Shown here in pieces: positions 8,231-19,012 of a stretch of DNA of 64,000 nucleotides; position 1 is the first letter of the stretch; each line of letters starts with the position of its first letter. The notes beneath the pieces were generated by a model. That model was not told the DNA's origin and did not search any database. It saw nothing but the letters and a program-made list of their open reading frames with translations. The stretch lies in assembly GCA_949130495.1 (NCBI GenBank), contig OX422208.1, positions 645,194,023 through 645,258,022 of the forward strand. The letters run 5' to 3'. Made by a program: the position numbers and the translations under genes. This DNA is from Sambucus nigra (lineage: Eukaryota > Streptophyta > Magnoliopsida > Dipsacales > Adoxaceae).

Positions 8231-10199
8231 CCCTTTATGTCTATACTGCTGAGAAAACACAACCACCAAAGATTATGAGTATTTTAATAAAATCCCTATT
8301 AACTATGAAACAAGGCCCAACCAAGGGAATAACAAGATAGAAAGTAAATTGTTACAATCGAAAAACTATAAGATACTTCTTCAAAGTACTCGGAGTAAGA
8401 TTTCCTAAAACACACTAGAAAACACCATAAAAATACCAATATGTGAAGAAATTCATAATATGCAAAAGTTAATCAGAAGATATATATATATGAATTCTAT
8501 ACTAACTTGGCATATGAAATAACATCCAAGTCTCCCCTAAATATGAAAACTCCCCGTTTCTATAAAGAACTTCTCCCAAACACTTCTCCCCCTTTTTATT
8601 AAGGAAGTATACAAAGAAAAGCAATCGAGAAAAAAAATCAAGTGAAGCATAAGGAACACACGATATTGATAAAATAGAGTTAAAGATAGTATGCTCTATT
8701 AGAAGATTTTATTGTTCACAATTTTAGATATGCAATACATAGTGAACAAAAACTCTAAAACTTTATTTGCATAAGGAAAAATATAGATTAAAGTTTCCTA
8801 AAAATATAGATTAAAGTTTTCTATTTATTAAATGTTGTCAGATATATGACAAGTGTTCATAACCGAGAAGAGATTATCTCACAGGCTAATAACATGATGA
8901 GGATTATCAACCAAGAGCATAAGATCATATCTCACGTGAAAAAAAATATAGAAAAACATTGAAAGATTAAAACTAAGCGTCAGTTCAATTATGCATAACA
9001 AAATAGGAACAAATGACTCAAAACTTCAATAACAGTGAAAATTTCTAACACCTTTTGAGATATTTTCAAGTGACACTTTTTTCTTCATCAATGATCAATT
9101 TGGTTAAAACCATTCATTTCATATACTTAATGTTAATTAATTTTGGATGGATATATATCTTTGAAACATCGCTTTGTTCAAAATGTTTTTGCATGTGGCG
9201 GCTTTCATACATTTATTACTAAAATGGGATACTATTTCTAATTTGCAAATGTAGCATCGTCCAATCAATGTTGCAACCCTAATCACATCATCTCTCATGA
9301 TTTTGACATATAAAATTTAACTATTCAACTCTTTAAAATCATGATAAAAACCCACACATACACATTTGAGGGTAATGGTCTCTCTCTCACAAATATTCAA
9401 AGCTCTGAATCGTTTGTAAAAGATTGTACAATTTTTTCATTCCCCATAAAGTAAAATCTATACAATGTGTAGTGCGGTGAAAAGTTCAATAATATATGTG
9501 CATGTGTTCCCAATATTAGGTTTCTCAAAGTTTATAAGACTTTAAAAGAAAATAGAAACTTGTCTTATGACACAAAAATCATTTTTATTTAAAGAAAAGG
9601 AAAAATCACTGTTCTAAAAAATCCGCCTAGTCTTAAGGCTTGGGAGAAATGCCTCGCCTTACGCTTTTCACGCCTTATTCTTGGTAAAACCCTTAAGGCG
9701 CACTTTTTTCTAAAAATAACAATGCTTTAGTGAAACGATTTCTCCCTTTAAAGAATTTCTTTACAAACCGGACCATTATCTCATCTAAAATAATCAAATA
9801 GTATTTTAGTTTGCATATATTCAGACATATTTTTATGATATGTGCAATTTTTGTATTTTAATAATCTTGTTATGGTTAAAAAATATTCAAATATATTAAG
9901 AAGGCCTAAACGCCTTTTCACGCCTTTTACACCTAGGCCCGCCTAGGCTTCTAAGGATTAAGGCTTGGCCTCCACGCCTCAATCACGCCTCGCGTTTTTT
10001 AGAACCTTGGAAAAAAATATTCAAAAATAACCAATTTATATATGAAGATATGACAAGGAGTATATCATATAAAGATTATATGAATTATTTTATTAACGAA
10101 TGTTTTTATGGGAAAAAATACAACCAACACTTTAAAACAAACACAACAAAGCAATGGAGAACAAATCATAGACATGCTATCAACTCTTTCAATCACGGA
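8231..10199 (-). other. Copia-1 3' non-coding region
   Basis: About 2 kb between the RNase H remnant and the 3' LTR in element orientation. No coding similarity was seen on either strand. It contains a (TA)n stretch near 8480-8490 and the non-autonomous TIR element at 9610-10010. The unusual length suggests accumulated insertions or a long 3' UTR. Confidence 0.6.
9610..10010. mobile_element. Non-autonomous TIR element (hAT-like MITE)
   Basis: A ~400-bp element with terminal inverted repeats: left CACTGTTCTAAAAAATCCGCC and right ending TTTTTTAGAACCTTG, sharing GTTCTAAAAAA. The subterminal regions are crowded with AAGGC, AGGCG and CGCCT motifs in inverted orientation. Similar AGGCG-rich MITEs are widespread in plants and usually placed in hAT. 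The flanks GGAAAAAT and GAAAAAAA resemble an eroded 8-bp target duplication. No transposase is encoded. Confidence 0.6.
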
Positions 10200-10705
10200 T
10201 GCAACTACCTAATGACGACCTAAGATACTCAAATTTGGTCCAGTCAATAGGTTTAGTTAAATAATCCTCTAACTAAAGATCGGTAGAAACGTAACTTAAA
10301 GATATGAATTTTTCTTTAATAAGATCTCTAATATAATAATGTCGAATGTCTATATTCTTTATTCTAGAATGTTTAATGGGATTTTGGACATATCAATAGC
10401 ACTAGTATTGTCACAATATATAACCATGCAGTCTTGATCAATACTAAAATCCTCCAACATTTGTTTCATTTAAAAGTTGAGCGCAATAATTTCCTGCCGC
10501 AATATATTCTGCTTCGACCGTGGAAATTAAAACATAATTTTGTTTCTTGGCATGCAAAGAGACTAACGAGCTTTCAAGATAAAATCATACACCCTGTGTA
10601 CTACTTCTCCCACAACATATCCCGCCGGGAATCCTAATAAGTCGAAATAGAAGTATTGGTATTCCTTGGATAAGAAATACCAAAGCCCGTAGCCCTATAA
10701 ACATA
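10200..10705 (-). pseudogene. Copia-1 RNase H remnant
   Basis: The minus-strand reading with stops and frame changes gives SLHAKKQN, STVEAEYIAAGNYCAQLL, IRDLIKEKFISLSYV and LTKPIDWTKFEYLRSSLG. These are the core and C-terminal tail of a Copia RNase H. The catalytic Glu region (AEYIAA) is recognisable. The frame is broken between pieces, so it is inactive. Confidence 0.8.
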
Positions 10706-10707
10706 CT

Positions 10708-11560
10708 TTATAATGTGTTTAATGACTTTAAAGTGGGACACCTTAGGACAAGATTGCTAGAACACACTCCTACATTAAAAGATATGTCGAGATGACTAGC
10801 CATGAGGTATAACATACTACCTATCATGCTAGGATAAAGCGTCATGTCGACATTCTTTCCCTCGACATCCTTCCCAAGCTTAACAGAAGCACTTATGGGG
10901 GGATGTTTAGGCTTAGAAGAGTCGAGGTAAAATTTCTTCACGAGGTCCTTTGCATATTTGTATTGTGAAATAAAAATTCCACTATCTATTTGTCTCACTT
11001 GGAGAGGAAGGACGAAAGTGAGTTCCCCAACCATGCTCATCTCAAATTCTTTTTGCATTATTGAGGCAAAGTCTTCAGCATGATCTTCAATTATGGATCC
11101 AAGTATAATATCATCAACACATACTTCGGCTTACAAATTTTCTTCGTAAAAGATATGAGGTAAGTCTTTCATACCAAGCTCTAGGTGCTTGTCTAAGTCC
11201 ATACAAAGCCTTTTTGAGGCGATAAACATGTGTTGGGAATTTAGGATCCTTAAAGACCTTTGGTTATGACACACAGACTTCATCTTGAAGATTTCCATTA
11301 AGAAATGTTCTATTTACATCCATTTGATGGATCTTGAAGTCTAAGGCACATGCTATGGCTAAGAATAAATGAACCGAATCTAACCTAACGACGGGGGTAA
11401 AAGACTCATTAAAGTCTACATCTCCAACTCGTGTGTAAATTTGAGCCACTAGCCTTTCTTTGTTCCTAAAAATGGAACCATCTTCATCACACTTATTTTT
11501 GAAGACTCACTTAGTACCGATAACACGAACATCCTTAGGCAAGGGGATAAGAGTCCAATC
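10708..11560 (-). pseudogene. Copia-1 reverse transcriptase remnant
   Basis: Two open pieces (10708-11058 and 11264-11449, minus strand) plus frames between them give the Copia RT. Visible parts are VDFNESFTPVVRLDSV, HQMDVNRTFLNGNLQDEV, FEMSMVGEL, YAKDLVKKF and YPSMIGSMLYL. The catalytic YVDD motif reads CVDD (11110-11121), so the polymerase-site tyrosine is changed. Stops and frameshifts separate the pieces. Confidence 0.88.
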
Positions 11561-11939
11561 TTATTATTTAGAAAATTGATCAATTCATCTTACATGACAT
11601 TGACCTAATATTCGTCGAACAGGCATTCTTCACATTCTTTGGTTTAAGTATAACAAAAAAATTTAACTTCCTTATGGGGTTGAGATATAGTACTTACTTC
11701 AATATTAGGACTATTAATGATTTTGGTAACATCATGGTCTTTCCTAACCCAAGTAGGTGCATCTACCACATTCAAAACCTCGCTAGGTGGTAGGGTAACC
11801 TCTTCACACTCATCTATTTTATCTTCTCGCTATTCTTTAACATGAGGGAAAACGAAAGACGTATTTTCACAATCGTTCCCTTAAAAGTCAAAGGCATCAT
11901 TATCATCAATAACGACATTAATGGTTTCCATAATTTTTG

Positions 11940-12660
11940 GGAGACATAATTGAAAACACGATAGGCCCGATTATTAGTGGAATAACCAAGAAAAATGTCG
12001 ACCTCACTTCTAGAGTCAAGCTTTGTTAAATATTGTCTATCCTTGAGTATGTAACATTTACTTCCAAAAAATCTAAAGTGTTGGGTTTATTTCCTTTTAA
12101 ATCTCATAAGGGGTTTGGTTGGTATTGTACCTCCTATAAACTCGGTTTGTTGTGTGACAAGACATGTGAAAAGCTTCTGCCCAAAATATTTTCACAATAT
12201 TCTTGCCAATCAACATGGATCTGTCCATCTCTTGGATAGTTCAATTTTTCCTTTTGAAAATTCCATTTTGTTGAGGTATTTTGGGAGTAAAAAATTCATG
12301 GTATTTTCTAACTTAACTACACCATTACGATATACCTGTTCCTTTAAATTCCATTCCTTATTCACTAGAGATTCTAGTGATAGTGCATGTCTTTTCATTT
12401 TGAAGTTTTTTGCACATGGGCATATAAAATTATTTTGCCTCGGACTTGCTACACAAATTTTTTATAAAAGTGAATCTAGAGAAGTCATTTACAATCATAG
12501 GAATGTATCATCTACCACCTATGCTTTCCATACGAATTGGACCCATAAGGTCCATATGTAAAAGTTTGAGCATACACATGGTATCCATAACATTTAACTT
12601 CTTATGTGGACTGCGATTTTTTTTGTCCATTTGATAAGTACCACACACAAAAGAAGAAGT
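11940..12660 (-). pseudogene. Copia-1 integrase remnant
   Basis: The minus-strand translation gives PQQNGIFKRKN, IQEMDRSMLIG, FWAEAFHMSCHTTNRVY and upstream a MDLMGPI-like stretch. This is the Copia integrase core. The last catalytic acidic residue, usually Glu in an (I/V)ERKNR motif, reads Lys here, followed by a stop. Plus-strand frames at 12033-12634 are antisense shadows. Confidence 0.8.
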
Positions 12661-13086
12661 TGACTCTAAAGGAGGTTAATCATGAACTAATTCATTCCTC
12701 ATAAGTCTACTAAGGTCTCTATAGTTCACTTAACCTAACCTCTTATGCCAAAGATCCACCATATCTTTCTTAGAAATATTACAAACCGTACTCATATATA
12801 CATTGATTATGTAACAATTCTTTGTGGTTCTAGTGCCCTTCATAATGCATTCACCTTTAGAATCAAGGAATTCACATTCCTTTTTGGTAAAAAGCACGTT
12901 GTGATGATCGTCTCACATTTGACTTATGCTAAGCAAGTTAGCATTTAATCCACCCACCAAAAGAACATTATCTAACCTAGGAAAACCATAAATTTATATG
13001 CTACCTTTCCCAACAATATTAGATTTGTTCCAATCTCCAAAAGTAACTCACTCGAATTCCTTCCTAACAAGTTTGGAAAATAAACT

Positions 13087-13347
13087 TTAGTTTTCGATCA
13101 TATGCCTAGAGCACTCACTATCAAAATACCATTGTGAATCATTTTGGTGTAAATAACAAGACATTTGTTTCTTAGCCCTGACAACTTTGGTCTTGTTATT
13201 CTTCCCCAAATCTCTCAAACTATTGTCATTGTGTTTAAGTTTTAAAATTTTCTCAAGTCTTAACAAGATAGTTCTAGATTTATCAAAAAGGGAATCAAAT
13301 TCATGTTTCAAGGTGGAAACTTCATCTAAGTGAGGTTTCTTATCCAC
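13087..13347 (-). pseudogene. Copia-1 protease/gag junction remnant
   Basis: An 86-codon minus-strand frame contains WYFDSECSRHMIEN. This matches the Copia aspartic-protease site WYLDSGCSRHMTG, but the catalytic-loop glycine after DS is Glu. The upstream half is charged, gag-C-terminal-like sequence. A broken protease is expected. Confidence 0.75.
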
Positions 13348-13359
13348 CTTGGAGTTTTT

Positions 13360-14213
13360 TTAAACAACCTATAGTAATATTTTTTCAAATGACCGTCGCG
13401 TTTGCAAAAAGTGCAATGATACACAAAACGATGATTAATTTTCTTCAAAGGGTTTGAAATAACTTTCATCTAAAGAGATGATGAAGACTCTTCAAGCACG
13501 TGAATATTTTGAGAAGTTTTTACAAAAACAATTTTGTCCTCGGATTTAAATTTACCGCTAGGATTTTCAAAACCAATTCCATGTTTACTAAACAAAGATG
13601 TAGTATTTTTGTATCAATCTTCCACCCCCTTAGATAAACTTTTACATCTAATTAGATCAATCTTCGATGGTAACCTTGACATCTTTAGTAAAGACTAACT
13701 AATTTTCAAGAGAGGTTATTTTTGTATTCAAAGAGTCATTAGAGCTTTTACATTCTTCTAACTCATATTGTAAAGATTTAACCCTTATTGGAAATCCTTA
13801 TTCTCATTCTCCATCAAAAGGAGACTCGAACTTTGAGATGCCTCTTGAGCTTTTATATGGGCCACAAGGGAGTCTTCCATCTTTGGAGAAGCATTTTTTT
13901 CCACATTTTTTTAATTTAATGAATATTTTCAACAGGTTCTTTTTAAGTCTAGAATTTTGAGAAAAGAGTTTATCATAAGCTTGTTGAAGGTCACTATCTT
14001 CTCCATCTAAATAGTCATCACTAAAATAGCCAGAAGAAGATAAAGTGTCAATTTTAAAAGAGAATTTATCATTATTGGATGAATACACAACCCTTTATCA
14101 TTTAATGAACCACCATATAAAGAGATAAAACTGTAGGTAGGTTGAATAATGTATTCAAAAAGATCAACATTTAGGTACATATTGTTATCCTCCATATTAA
14201 CACAAAAACACAC
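13360..14213 (-). pseudogene. Copia-1 gag remnant
   Basis: Minus-strand gag-like region. Near 13380-13430 a zinc-knuckle relic reads YHCTFCKRDGHLKKYY, where the last Cys of CX2CX4HX4C is Tyr. Open pieces at 13804-14088 and 14007-14213 are Ser/Asp/Lys-rich and give no strong match. Position next to the primer-binding site fits the gag N-terminal half. Confidence 0.6.
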
Positions 14214-14250
14214 GATCCACTTCTAGGTTTTTCAACCTTAATAAAAGTGT

Positions 14251-14267
14251 ACCAAGCTCTGATACTA
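14251..14267 (-). promoter_or_regulatory. Copia-1 primer-binding site
   Basis: The minus strand reads TAGTATCAGAGCTTGGT, one base from the TGGTATCAGAGC core found after many Copia 5' LTRs and complementary to the initiator methionine tRNA. It starts two bases from the LTR end. This fixes element orientation as minus. Confidence 0.85.
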
Positions 14268-14269
14268 GT

Positions 14270-16040
14270 TAAGAGTGCGTATTGCATACCGAAATGGATA
14301 CCAACCAAAAATTAATTTTGCACACCTAAAATATAATGACAAAAAATTTACCCAAATTATAATGGGGATCTTCTTATTAAGTCCTCTTTGAAGGGGATAT
14401 TTTCTAATAGGTCCTATCATAATATTTTTTCTTCAATAGGTCATATTTATACATACAGTGAATATTCAATGTATGTTTACAAATAGGATCTATTGGAACA
14501 AAAATCTTATTTCATGGGACCTGATGGAGCAAAAAAAAAGATATTAGAACCTATTGAACTACATACTTAGTAAACGGGACTAATTGGTAAAAACCCCAAT
14601 TTTAATCAACCAATTTCATGCTTTATCTTGCTTAATGCGTAGATGATAAAAGATGCGAAAGAGGTAAATAATATCACAACCACAGATTTACAAGGACAAA
14701 AGCCTCAAGCTAATGAAACAAACTCACTAAACTCGATAAAGACTTACATAGGGGACTAATGACTTATATTCTTATCTGCGTTAACTCACACATTCACACT
14801 TTTTCGCTACGTTGTAGCAAACCGGAGACTCCTACCCATCGATGGACAATCTTAACATCGAAATGTCATGACACACGTTAACAATTTTATACAATTATTT
14901 ATCTTCAAACTTTGAAGATCATACATGATATGAACCCCCTAAAAGAACCTCATATATCACAATACATCTTGTTAGGAGAAAGACTCAAAGTGTATTGAAG
15001 GTTTGTTTTATGAAAATGAGTTCTTGATGAAAAGATTCATTTTATTTAATATTAATCAACCTCAAAAATGAGAAGTGATTATATGAAAAGAAAATAAGTT
15101 GAAAAATATGAACTAAGTTTTGAAAAATGGGTTCACTTTTTTTTCACAAGTGTGTTCTTATCTTCTTAGAAAGAAGAAAGAAAAACTGTACACTAAAAGA
15201 CTCTCATGGTATTTTGCTCTTGAAAGATATGAGAGTTATTAAGAAATGAAGAGCATTGATGGTTTAAATAAGAAAGACCACACAAATAGGTTTCTCAATT
15301 ACCAAGACAAGCCAAATGACACATCTCTTACACAAAGCTTGCGTGATAGAGTGATTGGTGACTACCAAGTCTAATCAATAGCCAAAGAGGTGATTTTTTC
15401 TCAAATATATAGAATATCTCCAAATATCTTTATGATACATTTGTGTATCTGTACGCATCTCTAGAGGCATCGCTGTAGCAAAAGTAAGCGTCGCTAGAGC
15501 GAGCCTGTCATGTTGAAAGTTGCACGTCTATAAAAATAGTTTTAAAGAGACCTTCAAAGGACTTAGTGGTCAGTGACAGAGGTATCACTACAGCTAAGTA
15601 ACATTGTGATGATTCTTCAATGATAAGATGCTCGCACCATGATCGGGAGTTTTTGCCAAGAGAACATATTTCCAATTTTGCTTAAACGATGAAAATATTC
15701 ACTGCAGAGAAACTGGTCAGTTTGAGTCAAGTTTGCTTGTTTTTAATCTTTCAAAAATTTGTTAGACAAGCAATATCAAGATATCAAAACCTTAAGATTT
15801 ATACACACTAAAGTTTTTACCACGAAATAGGTTTGTAAAAACACGTGACGTGTGTGAGGGAATTCTCCAATTTACCTTTCATCCAATAAATTAATATACG
15901 TGATAATGAGCATGAATAAGAACCAAGCTCAAGATCTTGAATGTTGATGGGGAGGTAAATAAATGACCTAACGTGTTTTGGAAAATTGAAATAAGATAGC
16001 TACCTATAAGAGCACAAGTGAGTATATGAATACTCTTACA
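14270..16040 (-). repeat. Copia-1 right (5') LTR
   Basis: A 1,771-bp LTR; without the 234-bp MITE it is about the size of the left LTR reassembled across the plastid insert. Ends are TAAGAGTGCG (inner, CA end mutated) and ACTCTTACA (outer). Divergence from the left LTR is obvious over every 100 bases. Confidence 0.9.
14364..14597. mobile_element. Mutator-like MITE inside the Copia-1 right LTR
   Basis: A 234-bp insertion absent from the left LTR. It is flanked by near-identical 9-bp direct repeats AATTATAAT (14355-14363) and AATTTTAAT (14598-14606), the target-duplication size of Mutator-like elements. Imperfect inverted ends are GGGGATCTTCTTATTAAGTCC and, reversed, GGGGTTTTTACCAATTAGTCC. The interior has repeated AATAGGTC-type motifs and no coding capacity. 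Confidence 0.75.
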
Positions 16041-16045
16041 TATTT
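16041..16045. repeat. Target site duplication of Copia-1, right
   Basis: TATTT follows the LTR end CTCTTACA and is identical to 1252-1256, showing that both outer boundaries of Copia-1 are original. Confidence 0.85.
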
Positions 16046-16378
16046 AATTTTAGGTCTTCACTTTAATTATATTGGAATTAGAAATTTATCTTAATTCTTA
16101 ACATTTTGGTTGAGATGTGATCACTTCATAAGATTCTAAACAAAAAACCTTTGAAACACAAATGAAGTGTAACTCAATCTGATGAAGGACTAAAACAAGG
16201 GTATTAATTTTATGCCTAAACTGAGATTACTAATTCAAGTATTTCTTGGACAATGCAATACATAATTATGGAAAATGTAATTATATTTCTGCCCAAATTC
16301 TTCAACGTTATTGTCCCATTATTCTCCGTACACCAATTTATATCATTATTTAATAAAATTTAAAACTATCGATTCCTG

Positions 16379-16586
16379 ACTTTTACTTAATCTATACCAT
16401 AGTGTTATTTGTGGTTTAGTTCGTTTAAGAGTTTATGAAATTTTAATGCAAATGAGCATAGTATGATGTATACTCCTAACTTACTTTTACTTAATCGATA
16501 CAATTGTGTTATTTGTACTTTAGTTCATTCAAGAGTTTATGAAATTTTAATGCCAAATGAGTATAATATGATGTATACTACTAATG
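16379..16586. repeat. Tandem duplication, ~104-bp unit, two copies
   Basis: Copy 1 (16379-16482) and copy 2 (16483-16586) both begin ACTTTTACTTAATC and include AAGAGTTTATGAAATTTTAATG and GATGTATACT. They differ by a handful of substitutions. The frame at 16463-16678 spans copy 2 and is not a gene. Confidence 0.85.
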
Positions 16587-16789
16587 TTTTAAAATTTGTG
16601 CGTGATATCAACGAACATGAGATAAAACTATGTATAAATACTAAAAAATCCATTACATATTATAACAAGTGTGTCTAACTTGCCCGTGTAATGTTTACCA
16701 ATTTCATAAGTAGAATGTACGTTTCTTTGTTCCACGATGTCTATCTTAAAATATTATCATATAATAGTTACATAAATTTATTTTAAACT

Positions 16790-16817
16790 CCCGCCCATCG
16801 CGCGGGTTCCATACTAG
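16790..16817 (+). mobile_element. Probable Helitron 3' terminus
   Basis: A short GC-rich hairpin (CCCGC...GCGGG, 16790-16806) is followed 7 bases later by CTAG and then T, in AT-rich DNA. Plant Helitrons end with such a hairpin about 10 bases before a CTRR end and insert between A and T. The 5' TC end could not be placed and no Rep/helicase was found nearby, so it would be a non-autonomous element extending upstream, possibly including the 104-bp duplication. Confidence 0.55.
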
Positions 16818-17086
16818 TATTATGTAAAATAAAAGGTAAATATGCATCATTATCAAATAATAATATAATGCAAATATTCCCTGTAAAGATTCTTAGAAAA
16901 TGGACATACTTAAATTCACTAATGATCCATATTTTTTAAAATACAACTCCAACAATACTTATGATTTATTGTGTTTTATTTAGATAATCACCATTTAATA
17001 ATCATCTGAGTAGTTATATATGCAGTAAAAACTTCCAAAAAATTAATCCTATTTTTTCCATTTCCAACTTTAAGAGGTTATGACTT

Positions 17087-17192
17087 TTGATTTATTAATC
17101 TTTTTTCCATTTCAAAATTGATATTTTTGAAATATACTATTGATTTATTAATCTTTTTTTCATTTCAAAATTGATATTTTTTGAAATCTACT
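17087..17192. repeat. Tandem duplication, 53-bp unit, two copies
   Basis: TTGATTTATTAATCTTTTTT, CATTTCAAAATTGATATTTT and TTGAAAT occur twice in direct tandem (17087-17139 and 17140-17192) with only a few differences, so the duplication is fairly recent or conserved. Confidence 0.85.
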
Positions 17193-17901
17193 CACAAATC
17201 AAACAAAATCCATGACCATTATAAATTCTGAATTTTTATTATTGTGAACATAATGAATATATTATGTGTTTATAATATTACTCTATTAATTAATTATTTA
17301 CTATAATAGTAAATATTTATACTAACAAGTGAAAAAAGAGGAAGAAGAATTAGTAAGTATTTATTATGTAAAAAATTAACAAACATTTACTCTTATAATA
17401 TATATTTACTCAATAGGTCATTTGATCTTATAGTATATATTCATTATAAGAATAAACAAGCAGGATTTGCATTATGTATTTAATAAGACAAGAAGTCGGA
17501 AGACATACATAGTCGACCACATGGTATCTTAATCCACTTCATGTAAAGATTTGAGTTAATAACCACGCATAGAAGAAAAAATTCAACAACTAACACGAGT
17601 TTGTGCTTCTCCACCTATATGTTACGCCAGAAAAATGTCTGTTTCTCTAATTCTCCCTCTCTCCATAGGCATATAAATGTCTATAAAAGATGAAAACTAA
17701 ATTTTTGGCCCCGTTGATATAACAAGAGGGGGATATGTATTGGAATTCCATTGAATGAATGGAAAATAAAAGTGTTGGCCCGAAATAATTACCTCAATCA
17801 TATAAAGTGAAAATTAATGAAATTGATGGAAAATCAAAACAATTCTATAAACTTTCCTAAAATCGATAATGTTAATTGAATATAAACAACTTAAGCAAGC
17901 A

Positions 17902-17915
<14 letters not shown>

Positions 17916-17940
<25 letters not shown>
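17916..17940. repeat. (GA)n microsatellite
   Basis: An uninterrupted GA run preceded by a short (TA)n run at about 17900-17915. The frame across it (17869-18054) encodes an Arg-Glu repeat and is not a gene. Confidence 0.9.
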
Positions 17941-17941
<1 letters not shown>

Positions 17942-18880
17942 CTTTGCAAACCACCTTTTACATGGTTCGACCTCGCCTACACTCAGTCACTGAGGTATAT
18001 CAATCACCTCACAAGGATACAATGCACCTTCTAAGTGCAAAAAGAAAGACGTAATTCTCTTGCTTAAGCAGATACGACCAAAGATCAAGAGTCTTTCCTT
18101 GTCTTCATGTGAAAAGGCACTTCAGGCCTTGGAAATACAACGAAGTTAAATCACAAATAAATGTATAAAATAGATTGCAAGAATTTTTTTTAAATCAACT
18201 CTTACTTTTATCTCCATAAGGGTAAAGCTTATATCTTATAGAAACTAAATGCGCAGTGTGTAAGGTGAGACCTTTTCTTCTCTTTTGAAATCTCAATTGT
18301 ACTTTATGGCACAAGTGTAAATAGAACTTTGATGTTGTATTGTTGTTTTTAATGTATTGTGTGTTGTTTGAAAGTGTATTTTCAGAGTGGAAGAAGAAAC
18401 TAGCCCTTTGAGTGGTTGGTAAACATTTATGAGGTAGTTGAAAAAATGTATTTTGAAATCCAAATCATCTAGCTGTTGGATTTACATTACTTTAAATTAG
18501 TCAACGTATTTTGAGATTGAGTTGACTCTTTTAGTTCAAGTCGACTTAAATTTTTTATAAGTATACTCGTACTCCCAGGATTTTGTCCCAATTCTAATCA
18601 TAACCATTATGCCTAAATGAAGCAACTTATTCCTTTAACGAGTCTCTTATTTAAGGTAAGTTGGCATTTACCTATTTTGAAATTTTATTTTGATTAGGTG
18701 AAAAGTCTTGTGAGTGTTTGTATGTGATTGAGCCAATAGAATGACCAAGATAGAGGCACAACACTCTCATAATTCATCCTAAGTCACTCAGAGTCTTCTT
18801 TCATCTTCTTGAGGCTTGTAAATGTTGATAAAGATTTTATACATTTGTTGAGACTTGAGAACTTTCTCTGTTGTAATCAT

Positions 18881-19012
18881 CTCTTTGAGAGTTTTTCCTT
18901 GGTGCAATTTTTTTGTTATCATCTTTCTTGACGTATTTCAACAATATAATATTTTTTATAGTTGGAACATGACTCTTTGAGAGTTTTTCCTTGGTGCAAT
19001 TTTTTTGTTATC
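18881..19012. repeat. Separated 40-bp direct repeats
   Basis: A 40-base sequence starting CTCTTTGAGAGTTTTTCC and ending TTTTTTTGTTATC occurs identically at 18881-18920 and 18973-19012, with 52 bases between. Perfect identity in otherwise diverged DNA suggests a recent local duplication. Confidence 0.85.

Larger units (their letters stand above)
1257..16040 (-). mobile_element. Copia-1: Copia LTR retrotransposon, split by plastid DNA
   Basis: A minus-strand Copia element. On the plus strand the outer ends read TGAGAGTGCG... and ...TACTCTTACA, and they are flanked by a perfect 5-bp target duplication TATTT (1252-1256 and 16041-16045). Two LTR copies align: 1257-1301 plus 6767-8230 on the left, and 14270-16040 on the right. 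A primer-binding site resembling the initiator-Met type lies just inside the right LTR. Decayed gag, protease, integrase, RT and RNase H follow in Copia order. The LTRs are visibly diverged, and every coding domain carries stops or catalytic changes, so the element is old and dead. The left LTR holds the plastid insertion and the right LTR a MITE. Confidence 0.9.

Noticed and set aside
12033..12948. Series of plus-strand frames over Copia-1 integrase
   Set aside because: They are antisense to the recognised minus-strand integrase domains.
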